Below are positions 30,958-42,224 of a stretch of 64,000 nt of DNA, one piece after another. The notes beneath the pieces are model-generated. The model was not told the DNA's origin and made no database searches. It saw only the letters and a program-made list of their open reading frames with translations. Position 1 is the stretch's first letter; each line of letters opens with the position of its first letter. A program made the translations under genes and the position numbers. The DNA is from Oscarella lobularis (taxonomy: Eukaryota > Porifera > Homoscleromorpha > Homosclerophorida > Oscarellidae), in NCBI RefSeq assembly GCF_947507565.1, contig NC_089193.1, positions 868,001 to 932,000 of the forward strand, given 5' to 3'.

Positions 30958-31128
30958 GGTTGGCGAGAGGGCGAAAGCGGTTTTCAGAGATAAGAATCGG
31001 TTGCCATACATGCAGGCACGGGCGTATTTGGAAATCGAGATATGGGGATGCACGCGTCAAAAATTTTTCCAACCAATATTTTTTCGCCAACCCCACCCCC
31101 CTTAACGCGCGAGGGTCTGGAGTATCGC
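30958..31128. repeat. Relic related to the foldback element at 9055-9127
   Basis: Positions about 31086-31128 are the reverse complement of the left arm and spacer at 9061-9103 (shared taacgcgcgagggtctgg and cgccaacccca words). A second gttggcgagaggg word, matching the spacer and arm junction, occurs at about 30959. The element ends 44 bp before the CARD-death-domain start codon and so forms part of its promoter region. Confidence 0.5.
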
Positions 31129-31171
31129 TACGAGTTCGTGCGCATGTCATATTGAAAGTACACGTAGAAAA

Positions 31172-31898
31172 ATGGATGAGTGGACGAGAGTCGTTCAGCC
31201 TCGAACGACTTTCTTGTACGATCATCTTATCGTTACAGATCGTCTTCTTCACTTGCTGATTCAGAAAGGTCACCTGGGTCCTGACCAACTTGAAGAAATC
31301 AAACTGAAGAAAACGTGCAGAGAGAAAATCGACCTTCTCATTTGGAGCTATATGAGTCGCAGAGGCCCTGGTTCGTTGAAGGCGTTTTGTGATGCTCTAC
31401 GAGAGGACAATCCGCCTCAAGTCTACTTGGCTGAGGAGTTGACGTCAGGTCAGTATAAAATATATCCGCGCTGGTGACTAATGTGTGCACACTGACTCGC
31501 TGTCTTTATTCCAAGGTATGGGTGTCATTAGCGCAGTTCAAGTCAGAGACACAAAGGCCCCTAGTTCTAAGATGACTGGTGCACCTTTGTCACGGTGTCT
31601 TAGTCAGCAGCCGACTCCGCACCAGTTGCTGGACTTACGAGAAAAAATAGGGGGCGTTTGGGAGAGCGTTGCTCGATTTCTAGACTATTCTAGAGACGAC
31701 ATCAAACGCTTTCAGAAAAACGATCCTTACGATGTGGCGGATCAATGCAGTTCGATGTTAGACGAGTGGATTGAGAGAGAAGCTAGTAAGGCAACGGTGC
31801 ACAGATTAATTGAAGCTTTAGTGAAAGCAAAAAGAAGAGACACCGCCGAAAAAGTTTTTGGAGTAGAACTGGTTGCGGAGGTTATATCTGTCACGTGA
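31172..31898 (+). CDS. CARD-death-domain adaptor (RAIDD/CRADD-like layout)
   Basis: Two exons, 31172-31448 and 31516-31898, give 219 residues. Residues about 5-92 form a caspase-recruitment domain: PRTTFLYDHLIVTDRLLHLL, KGHLGPDQLEEIKLKKT, REKIDLLIWSYMSRRG, SLKAFCDALRED. Residues about 128-215 form a death domain: LREKIGGVWESVARFLDYS, DDIKRF, SSMLDEWIEREASKAT, IEALVKAKRRDTAEKVFG. An N-terminal CARD, C-terminal death domain and length near 200 match vertebrate RAIDD/CRADD, which bridges caspase-2 to PIDD1. Orthology is not shown. Its death domain shares the EKVFG ending with the TPR-death-domain family at 1-15766, and a copy of its CARD exon lies beside that array at 15859. Confidence 0.85.
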
Positions 31899-32141
31899 TG
31901 CATCTATCTCTCAAAGCGTGCACTAACTTTAGATTCGATCCTGAGTAACTTAGTCCCTTCGACGAAAATGACGTCTAACTATTGTAAGTTTAATACGGCT
32001 CATGATATAAGAGAGCAGGTGAGGTCCATTATTAGCGCCCAATTTGCGCTCACGTGATCTAAGTGGCTGGATGGCGAGTGGCATGTTCGGAAGAAGCTCT
32101 CGCCTCTTTTCTACGGATCAGTGACGCCTTGGTGGTACGCG
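31899..32141. other. Intergenic gap before the ABCA gene
   Basis: About 240 bases; no gene. It should hold the ABCA promoter. The upstream in-frame GTG at 32121 is not used as the start because ATG at 32142 gives a typical ABCA N-terminus. Confidence 0.35.
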
Positions 32142-35100
32142 ATGGGAACCTGGACACAGACAGTCTACCTCCTGAAGCGGAACTACTGGATCAAGACGCG
32201 AAACAAGAGGCAGAGCGTCCAAGAGCTTCTCTACCCCGTCTATCTCGTCGCGATCCTTGCTCTCATACGAGCCTTCGTTGAAACGAGTCCCCTCAAACCT
32301 TTGCGAGACTTTCCGTGCCAAGGCGTCGCTCCCCCGTTGTCGCACAATTTCAGTAATGACGTCATTGGAGTATCCGGGTCGCTCGAGCTTGTCCGAAACG
32401 CCACCCGTCGCTTTCTACCGCCTCTTCCGCAAATTGTCGCCGCGGAAAACGGATCCGAATTGGAGTCATTTTATCGAAAAAGACAAATCACGATCGGGAT
32501 CGAATTCAACGCTTCTATGACGTCGTACGTGTTACGTTTTGCTGCTGACGTCATCGCCAATACGAACGACATGGAAACAAGCCTTTCGCAATGTCGCGAC
32601 CATGATCAATACATTGGAAATTATTCCGGTTCAAATGTGGCGACAGATTGCCCAGCCTTCTCTTACGTGACGTCAGGCTTTGCAGTCCTTCAATCAGCTC
32701 TCGATTCGGAAATAATTCGAAGAGCGACCGGAAATGAAGGGGAAACAGTTTTCCGGTCGCGGTCATGTCTGTTTCCGAAGCGGAAGTACTATCCATCTAT
32801 CGTAACACTTCAGATAATGATATCTCTTTACATGGTGGCGGCCTTCTCGCCGTTGGTCAATTTCCTTCTCATCAATCTCGTCACCGAAAAGGAGAAGAAA
32901 CTCAAAGTTGGCATGCAAATGATGGGCCTTTCAGATGCCGCCTTCTGGCTCTCGTGGTTCCTCACTTACGCAATCGTCACCGCCGTCACGATTCTCATTG
33001 TCGTCGTCATATCGACGTTTGCCCTGTTCCCCAATTCCAACTTCTTCCTTCTTCTTCTTCTCTTCCTCGCATACGGCCTTTCCATCATCTCCTTTTCTTT
33101 CATGCTGACGCCTTTTTTTGATAGAGCAATTGCAGCTGGAGGCCTCGGCTCTCTCATGACAATCGTCTTTGGAGTACTCGTCATTCCGGCTATATTTTCC
33201 GATCTGTCAGCTTCCCTTCGGTGGGCGCTCTCTCTCATATCGCCGGCCGCTTTTGCGTTAGGACTCAACGAGCTCATCATTCTCGACAATCGATTTGGGG
33301 GTCTCACGTTCGGCAATTTCGTCTCGACTTCCCTCGGTTCGTACTCCGTGGGGTCGTCCGTTCTCATGCTCTTTCTCGATGCAATTCTCTATTGGTTTCT
33401 CGCCTTTTATTTCGACAACATCGTTCCCACGAAGTACGGTCGAGCCAAATCGCCGCTCTTCTGTTTCGAGTCGGCCTTTTGGAAGACCCAGTCGAGCTTA
33501 CGATGGAGGGTTCCAAGTGATAGAGACATTTCGTTGGACGACGGTGACAATTTGCAAGACAATGTGGCCGTGGAGAATGTTTCCTCAGCGTTGAAGTCGA
33601 GTGTCGCTATCAGGTAGAGGAAAATAGTCCACGAAAGGAAATTTTTTTGAATTATTTTTCGCCGTAGAATTTCGTCTCTGCGAAAAGAATTCGTCGATAA
33701 GGAAAAGCAGAAAAATTGTTCAAAGCAATATGATGCTACAGTGACGGCACTCGCTGGACTTTCGCTGACCGTCTACGAGGGACAAATCACCGCTCTGCTC
33801 GGGCACAACGGAGCGGGAAAATCGACTCTTATAGCCTGTCTGACCGGTTTGACTAAATGCACGAGCGGAGGCGCAACTGTGTATAATTTGGATATCAATA
33901 ATCCAATCGAAATAGACGAGATTCGACAAAGGACAGGTTCGAATTTGACTTGGGGGGCTAATTTTCACCTTAATTAACTTTTCTCGTAGGCGTTTGCTTG
34001 CAGCATGATCTACTCTTTGAAAATCTGACTGTGAGAGAACACTTGATTGTATTCTCCGGAATCAAAGGGATCCCAAAGGAAGAGATAGGGGAAAAAGTGC
34101 GAATGGCTCTCGAAGAAGTCGGTCTCGAAAAGGAGAGGGATGCGTACGCAACGAAATTGAGCGGGGGACAGAAGAGAAAGTTGTCCGTTGCCATCGCTCT
34201 CATAGGAAATCCCAAAGTAGGGCTTGTTGACATTATATGCGGATTAACCCTCAATTAATTAATATTAGATTTTGTTTTTGGACGAACCGACGAGTGGGAT
34301 GGATCCGTATTCTCGTCGACAGCTCTGGTCTCTTCTCAAGAGCAAGAAAGAAGGACGGGTCATATTCCTGACGACTCAATTTATGGACGAGGCGGATATC
34401 CTAGCAGGTTCCGCGTTTGCATGATTGTAGATATAGGGAAGAATAGGAATTGAAGTGTCCACTTAGATCGGAAGGCTGTGCTGAGCAGAGGAAAATTGCA
34501 ATGCGTCGGATCGTCTCTCTTCCTCAAGTCGCGCTTTGGAATCGGCTATCATCTGGGGCAAGTGATCAGCTTTGACGTAGCAGTCTACTTATTATACCTA
34601 TATATATGTATATATAGTGTGGTATTGGAATCGAATGGAGATGTCGACGCAGTCACCGACGTGGTTAAACGAAACGTTCCCGATGCTCAAATGACTCGTT
34701 CTCGTGCCGGGGATTTATCCTATACGCTTCCTCTCAAAGACGTACCTCTCTTTCCGCGTATGAGATCGAATGCTAGAAGCAAAGATTTCAACAATACTTT
34801 TTAGAATTATTTGCTTCTCTCGAAGCGGCACCCCAATTGGGAATTCGAGATTTTGGCGTATCGATGACGTCGCTCGAGGAGGTATTTCTCCATTTGGAAG
34901 AGCTCGAAGCGGCGAAAGAAAACGAGAAAGAGGAAGAGGAGGAGGAGAAAGAGAAGGAAGATGCGATCCAAACCGAAGTCCGACCTGACGACTATCGATC
35001 CTCGATCCTAGGCTCCTCGCTCCTGTGGCAACAATTCAAAGCAATGCTATGGCTTCGACTTCTCGTCACTCTACGAAACGGAGGAGGCCTCTTCTTTCGC

Positions 35101-38067
35101 GGCTTCGTCGGTCCGATCATGGTCATAGTCGCCGTCGTCGTCGGACGACACATCGCTGTGAAGATCGGACAGCCTCAGAGTCTTCCACTCAACGCGTCCA
35201 TCTACTTGACGAATCAGAGTCGAGCACTAGGAGACGCTTGTCGTCTCCCCGGAGTCGACGTCAAGCCGGCTCTGATGTTAAATAACGCTTCGAATCGATA
35301 TCCTCGCTTGATCGAAGAACTCCGACGTCAGTCGACTGGCTTTTGTTTTCCCGGCGTCGACTTCAGTCGCGATGGGCTCGATCGCTATCTATTGAATTCG
35401 TCGTATGAGGCGCTCGCCGTGGACGTGTCCGCTGTCGCGCCCTTCGATTTCTCGCTCTTCTACAACGATACTCTCGTTCATTCGCTTCCTATTGGCATAA
35501 ACGTGATGAGCAATGTGTACTATCGGAATTTGACGCAGTCGTCGGAAGGAATTGCCGTTACGAATTATCCTTTTCCGTACGAAAATCCGCCCATCCCGTT
35601 CGACGGGGATTCGTACGTGTTCGTGCTCATAGTGGGCATTGCTTTTCTCCTCACTCCGTCCAGCTTCGGACTTGAAATTGTGCAAGACAGAGAGGTGAGA
35701 TGAAATAACATCATCATGTGTAACTAAATTAATTAATTGCGAATAATTTAGGTTCGGGCGCGTCATCAGCTGCACGTTTCCGGTTTACGTCGCATCATTT
35801 ATTGGCTCTCCACGTTATCGATTCACTTGATCGCCTACGTCGTCCCCGTTCTAATTTTGCTCATTCTCATTCCGGCGATGAATATTGTTGTTTTTTGTCC
35901 TCCGCCGTCTCTTGGCCTCCTTGCCCTCGTCTTTCTCCTCTCGCTTCCCGTTCAGGCTCTCTTCGTCTACGCGGTGTCGTATTTGTTTAACAAGGCGGAG
36001 ACGGTTCTGGGCATAATGCCAAGCGTCGTGCCCGCGCTGGGAATCTTACCCTATATCGTCGTCGCACTTTTGTATCATAAATTTCCCACATTGATGATTG
36101 CTCTTCATTACGTTTTCATGTTTCTTTTACCGCCGTATCTCCCACTAGGTTGTATGTGGTTTTTGACAGTTGTAAGTACGCAGAGGACGATAGTGCACTA
36201 GCGATTTATTTCTCTGTTTAGGTTTATCAGAAGCATAAGCTGGATCCGTCCGTCAATGACCTGTCCGCAGCTACCTACTTTTCCTTCTCATCCAACATAT
36301 CTCCGGGCATTCTTATAGTATGAGATACGTCCCTTTTTGTATAGATCTTGTGAGAGTTTTTTAGATTCTGTTTCACGCGGCTCTGTTCTCCTTTCTCGTC
36401 GCCTGGCTGGATAAGCGAAGCATAGATGACAAGAGCTTTTGCTCCTGGTAAACAGAGATTGTGGATAATTAATTAAATAATTAATTTATTAATTTTCTGG
36501 AGTTTCAGCATTTTGGAAGAGGCCGTGAAAGAGTCGTCTCCTCTTCTAGCCGCACCAGAAAACGTACGTTCCGACGGCGACGATGACGTCGAAAGAGAAG
36601 AGGGGCGCGCAAGAGAAAATACTGGATCGAAAGGAGTGCCGATCCTGGTGAACGGACTCGGAAAAGATTTCGCAAAGAATTCCTCGTGTCGTTCACCGTG
36701 GCAACGGCGACAAGCGAACGTCAAAGTGGCTGTGAAAAGTCTTTCGGTGAAGGTGGAGAAGGGCGAGATATTGGGATTATTGGGTCCGAACGGCGCTGGA
36801 AAGACGACGACGTTGAGCGTGTTCACGGGACGTTTGATTCCGACTCGAGGAAAGGCAAGGAGCTTAGTTCACGCATTCAAATACTTTGTACGATCGACTT
36901 AGGTTTATTTGGACGGGGAGGAATTGGGAGACGGTCTGGACGCGGGGAGAGCAGCGTTCTCGCTTGGCTATTGCCCTCAGATTGACGCTCTTTGGCCGAC
37001 AATTACTTTCGAAGAGCATCTGAAAATTTATTCGCTAATTAAAGGAGTCGATCCTCGATCTGTTAGTATGACGATTAAAGAGTACGTTTCGTTTCAATTT
37101 GTGTTATAAATTTGACTTTGACGTTTTAAATTCCATATAGGCTGTGTGGAATGATGAGAGTTGTTGAGCATTCACAAAAGAAAGCAAAGATACTCTCAGG
37201 AGGAACACGGCGAAAGGCCAGTGAAGTGTCTCCTGTTCATTTCTCTGCGTAACGATCGTTTTCATTAGCTGAGTTTTCTCATGAGTCTTGTTGGCGATCC
37301 GAGTTCCCTTCTCATGGACGAACCGTCGACCGGAATGGATCCTTCATCAAAGCGTTTTTTCTGGTAAGATCACATGGTAGTCATTGAGAAGCCAACGAAA
37401 TAGCTAGTTATCTTAGGAAAATTATCAAAGAAGTCGTCGTCGACCGTAAGGCGACGATTTTAACAACTCACTCGATGGAAGAAGCAGACGCGCTTTGCTC
37501 GCGCGTCGGAATAATGGTCGCCGGATCCCTTCGGTGAGAGATTCTCTATCTTAAAGTTGTACGCTCCCAAGTTCCTTCCTCTCCCATCTGTCGATAGATG
37601 TCTTGGATCAACTCAGCACCTCAAGAATAAATACGGAATGGGCTATCAGTTGGAAGTGAAGGTGCGGCCCTCTCTGCAAGACGACGATCGATTGCGACAG
37701 GAAGCTGGGGCGGAGGCTCTCGCTGTCGTGACGGATCGCGTGAAGCGGCTCTTTCCGGGTGCTTGGCAGATCGAGTCTTTTGGGGATCGAGGAACGTACA
37801 GCGTACCGCGCGACTCGGTGCCGTCTCTCGCGCGAGCGTTTGGCGAATTGGAGAAGAGTAAGCGAAGCGATTTCGACTCGCTTTGGCGTAATTTCTTTGT
37901 AGTTAAGAGTGAGTTAAGCGTGGAGGAGTACAGTTTGAGTCAGAGCACGCTCGAGCAGGTATGTTATGGCACTGCATGCTTTACAGCGTGGCTTATGTAT
38001 ACGTGTATGGATGCCTATATAGGTCTTCCTCAGTTTTGCCAAGCAGCAGCTCGAAGACAATGACTGA
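32142..38067 (+). CDS. Full-length ABC transporter, subfamily A
   Basis: Seventeen exons: 32142-33613, 33668-33936, 33990-34216, 34269-34407, 34467-34557, 34618-34757, 34805-35694, 35752-36171, 36222-36317, 36365-36447, 36509-36854, 36903-37081, 37141 to 37216 (or 37225), 37269-37363, 37417-37533, 37598-37958, 38023-38067; about 1681 residues. Layout: first membrane domain with a large extracellular loop after helix 1 and [20 protein letters not shown] before the helix bundle; first ATPase ([32 protein letters not shown]); second membrane domain from 34990; second ATPase ([30 protein letters not shown]) and the ABCA-type end [18 protein letters not shown]. Subfamily A proteins move lipids across membranes. 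The introns after 34557 and 36854 need GC donors (GGGCAAGT, AAGGCAAGG). Confidence 0.92.
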
Positions 38068-39667
38068 TGAGACGAAATTAGCAGGCATGAATGAAGGTTT
38101 TCGCGGGACATTTAGTTAATATTGAGATTCTTGTCTTTTTGTCGTTTGGAGGCCATGCTGTGATTTGCCACGCAAAGATCATTGTCTTGTATGGTAAGCC
38201 ATGACAACTGATATCCAATGAGCAGAGCTTTAGCAGATCATGTACTGCGAGGATGGGCTGTTATACAGGGAAAAATAACTAAACTAAAGATTTAGTTCTG
38301 TTTCTTTCTAGATCGAATGTCGGATGATAAAACAAGCCTTTCCTAGCTAGCACGGACTCGCGTCGTCGCGTGATTTCCGGGACAGGAAGCTATGACGCGA
38401 AGCGTCAATCTTGTAAATAGCACTTTGGCGAGCATTCCAATAAGCTAATTCTTTTCGACTTTGTACTTCGTCTGTTCTTAATTTTTTCTTCGCGACGTAC
38501 GTGTATACAAAGCTACTCTAACTAATTGGGTCGGTGAAACTTCGACAAGGAAGGAAAGAAGCGGAGAAACAGACATCATCAGAATGTTCCGAAAAGCCGC
38601 CTTTTCTTGTGTGATAACACGCGTGTTAATCTAGTCTGCATCAAGGACGATCGACTGAAGTGCTTGATGCAAGATGCTCTCCTGAATGGAGAGACTTTCA
38701 GAAAGGCAGAAGTGCTCTCTTTAGCTAAATTTAGCTCACAGATACATACCTTAGCGCATCAACGCGTCTTCTTTCTAAAGGTTTTCTTTCACGAAAACTT
38801 GACTACGTAAAATCATTTCAGAACGCCTATAGCGATCTTCAGTCAAAATGTCCTGGAAGGCTTTAACACTTTGCCGCTCAATCAGAACACGGTATTATAT
38901 ACGTTGTCATGCTATAGGTCTTTTAAATGCTAGTTTGCAGAAAGGGCTTATTGAGCAATGGACCACTGCAATGGACAAGGACAAGCGCCAGGGGCAAGCG
39001 CGCGAGACCAGCTAACGCACGCTGCTAGGTTCTTGTTCGTTCCTGCATAGGCTCGCTGGGTTCTACGTTCTACAATCGATCTCGGCGAACAGCGGCAAAA
39101 AAGTTAATTTCAAGTCAGCGTCTTGACAAAGATCAGCGAACGACAAAAGGTATGAACGTCACGAAAGAGGGTTATGCGTGCACACGCTGCCGAGCACATG
39201 GGTGCACACGTGGTAGACCAAATCGAAAACGCCGATGTTTCTTGCGCGTTTTTACGCCGAAAACCACCCTGTTTCTTTGCGGTCGATGTGGGGAAGTAAA
39301 ATCCGCAGTACCACACGTATAGGCCGTTAATTCTTTAACTAAAAAATATTAGAGCGTTTTTTTCACAGTGGCACGGACGCGCTATACGTCGGTTTTAGCA
39401 TTTGAGTTAGCCAGTCGGCAGTTTGGAGAATTAGAAGTGATACCTGCCGATAGGGGTTACGCGATAAGCTCAACGGGCGTGTGGGCGTGGGTGTACCTAC
39501 TGTAGCAGCTAGGTTTCGCAAACTACACCGGCTGAATTGCAAGCAATTCAAGGTCTTTATTGCTTTTCTCTCAGACTCTCTCTGGCAGTGATAGGAAACT
39601 TCAAAATCTTCAGCAAATGAATCTTCTTTTCCTGTTAGCTTTATGTTTGCATTCTCTGGTATAATTA
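38068..39667. other. Gene-free stretch after the ABCA gene
   Basis: About 1.6 kb. Short frames only (for example 38607-38810), none with a recognisable domain. Parts near 38320-38600 look faintly like 41580-41700, which suggests an old decayed repeat shared by the intergenic stretches of this region; not firmly established. Confidence 0.3.
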
Positions 39668-40995
39668 ATGTCAACGCAATTTTTGAATAGTGCCCTGATT
39701 TGTTCATCGTCACCTCAGAATGACGGCGCTGATTCAAGCGTAGAATTGTTGTCGATTATCCGGATTCTGGCGGTAGCGGCGTTTTTCGTCATTTTTCTGC
39801 TTGCCTACGTCAAAGCTTGCTCCTGGTGGGCGTACAGGGCAATGAGAAGAAAGCTTAGCATGAGCTTTTCGCTTGTGCACCCGGCCCATCTTCCTCACGT
39901 GAACGTTGACCGAGAGGGGGAAAGAAAGATGCTAAAAGAAAAGCTTCTGACAATATCAATGTTTGGAAAGTACATTATCTACACTGGTCCCAAAGCCGCT
40001 GGTAAAACGCAACTGATGCACGAAGCCGTAGAGGAAATCGCCGCAGAAGGACTTCCGGGCGTCGTATTTCTGGAAGCTGATCCCGGGGAACCTGTTGCAA
40101 AGACGATAGCTGATGCCCTGGGAATGAACAGTGATTTCATTCTCTGTCCAGACGTATCTACGCTGCAGAGAATTTTGGAGGGAACCTTAGCGGTATCTTT
40201 CAGTGGCCGAAGAGTCGTTCTGAAGCATTGAGCTATCTTGAAAAAGCGCTTCGCAGAAACGTGTCATTATACGGAATGGAACGAAGACTGCTGACGATCG
40301 TAATTGATGAAGTTAGCATGCTACTTCCGGTGGGAAAGAAGCCGTCATATTCTGATGCAGAAGAGCTTTTTCAACTGCAGCTAATGGCAAAAAGTTTGGC
40401 TGACAACCGAGCAGTTAAGATGGTCTTCGTTGACTCGAGTGGGCCTGCGCTTGAGTTGATGCTAAGCGAGAGAGATGAATCCAGAATGGAATTGGTTATT
40501 GTTGAAGATGTATGGAATGCGCAAAATTTCCTAATAAAATGCCTCAAAGGAACAATGATAAATCCCGAATATGCGTTCCGCCACCTGACCGGATCTCGTC
40601 TCGAACTAATATTACATCTTACCAAACTTGCGCTGAATCAGAATTTACAGGGTCACTATTGGTCTCAGGAGGAGGTCATCGAAGCATTTCTTTGCGAGAA
40701 AGGTTTTGCGCCACTGCATGCCGCTGGTTTGAATCGACCACCTTCTCCCCACGATGAAAAGAAGGTGGCATTCATGTGGTATATCCTTCGAAAGCTTGTC
40801 AAAGTTTCGGAAAGCCAGTGTCTCTGGGAGCTACTAGAAGAATATTTCCTGCCATCCGATGACGTGCAAGCAATTTTCTCGCAATTATTGAAAGCTGACG
40901 TAATTTGCCTTGTTAGTGCCTATACGTACTGTCTTCACAGCCAAGCTGTGAAAACAGCAATCACATTGCGATGCAGATTACCGTTAGAGATCTGA
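39668..40995 (+). CDS. Membrane-anchored P-loop ATPase, reading frame interrupted near 40193
   Basis: Two abutting frames make one protein. The first (39668-40231) has a membrane helix (about residues 28-50, IRILAVAAFFVIFLLAYV) and a Walker A loop GPKAAGKTQL (about residue 107). The second (to 40995) has a Walker B strand LLTIVIDEVSML and a helical C-terminus. The frame must change between about 40170 and 40210. An 11-nt gtatctttcag at 40193-40203, if omitted, joins the frames exactly (438 residues), but it is far too short for a normal intron, so a one-base indel in the genome or assembly is more likely. AAA/STAND-type ATPase by pattern; no specific function recognised. Intronless, unlike its neighbours. 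Confidence 0.65.
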
Positions 40996-42017
40996 TTGCA
41001 GAGAAAAACCGGAATTCTAATTTTGTGTTATGTATGTGTACTTCTTGTGCCCCCACCTTGTTGCGTTTTGATCAGAGCGATGTGACAGAAACTTCAAGTG
41101 AAAAAAATCCTCTTAGACAGCAGCTCAAAGATCATGAATAATGAGCTAAAATATCAGAAACAAAAGGTTTTCGTAGAAAATTCAGTTTTGAGATGTTCAT
41201 TTGTCTTTCTAGCAGATCCTATAACCTCTACCAGTGCAATACAGGAAGGATGAGCTCGGGAATTGATTTATTAGTCATTTCAGTTTTTCCTTAGACTGAG
41301 AAATCTCTTTTAACGCTTCTGAAGATGATACAAGCCTTTCGAAGTGTAACGCATAAAATGGACGGTGTCTTCGTGTCGTTGCGCGCCAAATTAGCGTCCT
41401 TTCTAATCCGGGTGATTATCCGGAACCGATCGAAGATAGCCAGCCTCTTCAGAAATTCTGAGATTGGAAGACTGCATAACAATCTTGCGCAACAGCTAGA
41501 GCAGGTGAAGAGCCGTTTGAGCGGTTTGCTTGGGGGTTGAGGCCTTTTTCGAGGATAAAGGAGTACGAAAGTCTGAACTAGGCCTAGTTCTTTGGCGTGA
41601 CGCGGAACAAAGCTGAGAAAGAGACATCATGCAAGAAGCAATAGTCGAAAAGGCCGGTAATGCGGATCGCTTCAAAGACGTTTGCTTTGGTCCGATACTC
41701 TTTTTTTTCCAGACTTAATTAATTAATTGATTATGTAAAAAAGGTTAGGAATCCGGATGGGATAAGGAAACGCTGCGGTTTTTAGACTCAAAGAGTCTGG
41801 GGACTCAGGCGCTTTCATCTCAAAACGCAGGTGCGACCGAGACGAATTTTTCTGCATCTGCAGATTCAGCTGAGTTCATTTGTCAGAGAGGTACTGTACG
41901 GTATCCGTTGCCGACTTGGCTGAGCCAAATAACAGCTTGATTGAGCTTGTGAGCTTCAACCAAGCTGTTTCAAAGAGTACAAGTAAGGGGAATGGAGATT
42001 ACCCTCTGTTCTTCGAA
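40996..42017. other. Gene-free stretch
   Basis: About 1 kb without a supported gene. The frame 41325-41540 has no recognisable domain. The segment 41515-41570 (gagccgtttgagcggt...) resembles 44670-44725, pointing to an old duplicated intergenic segment. Confidence 0.3.
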
Positions 42018-42151
42018 CTTGGACAATGGAAGCCAACTTTAGCCCCAGGTCCTGTTAGATGCTTAGGCAACAGTGGCAACTTGGAAAATGGAAGCCAACC
42101 TTAGCCCAGGTCCTGTTATTTTACTGCATATCTATGTTTAGGCAAAAGTGG
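42018..42151. repeat. Two-copy tandem repeat upstream of the metzincin-like gene
   Basis: A unit beginning cttgga(c/a)aatggaagccaac and containing ccaggtcctgtta...ttaggcaa(c/a)agtgg occurs at 42018-42078 and again at 42080-42151. The second copy carries a short insertion. It ends 73 bp before the start codon at 42225 and may duplicate promoter sequence. Confidence 0.6.
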
Positions 42152-42224
42152 CGCAGTCGATGAAGGGTGATCGACTCATTCTTTTTGGCATTATTGAAGG
42201 GTTCAATTTCCAACATCCCCCTCC

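Noticed and set aside
30958-31128. Possible complete second foldback element
   Set aside because: Only one full arm and spacer are present; the left boundary is not a matching inverted arm, so it is called a relic.
32121-32141. GTG start for the ABCA transporter
   Set aside because: ATG at 32142 gives the expected short cytosolic N-terminus; a non-ATG start has no support.
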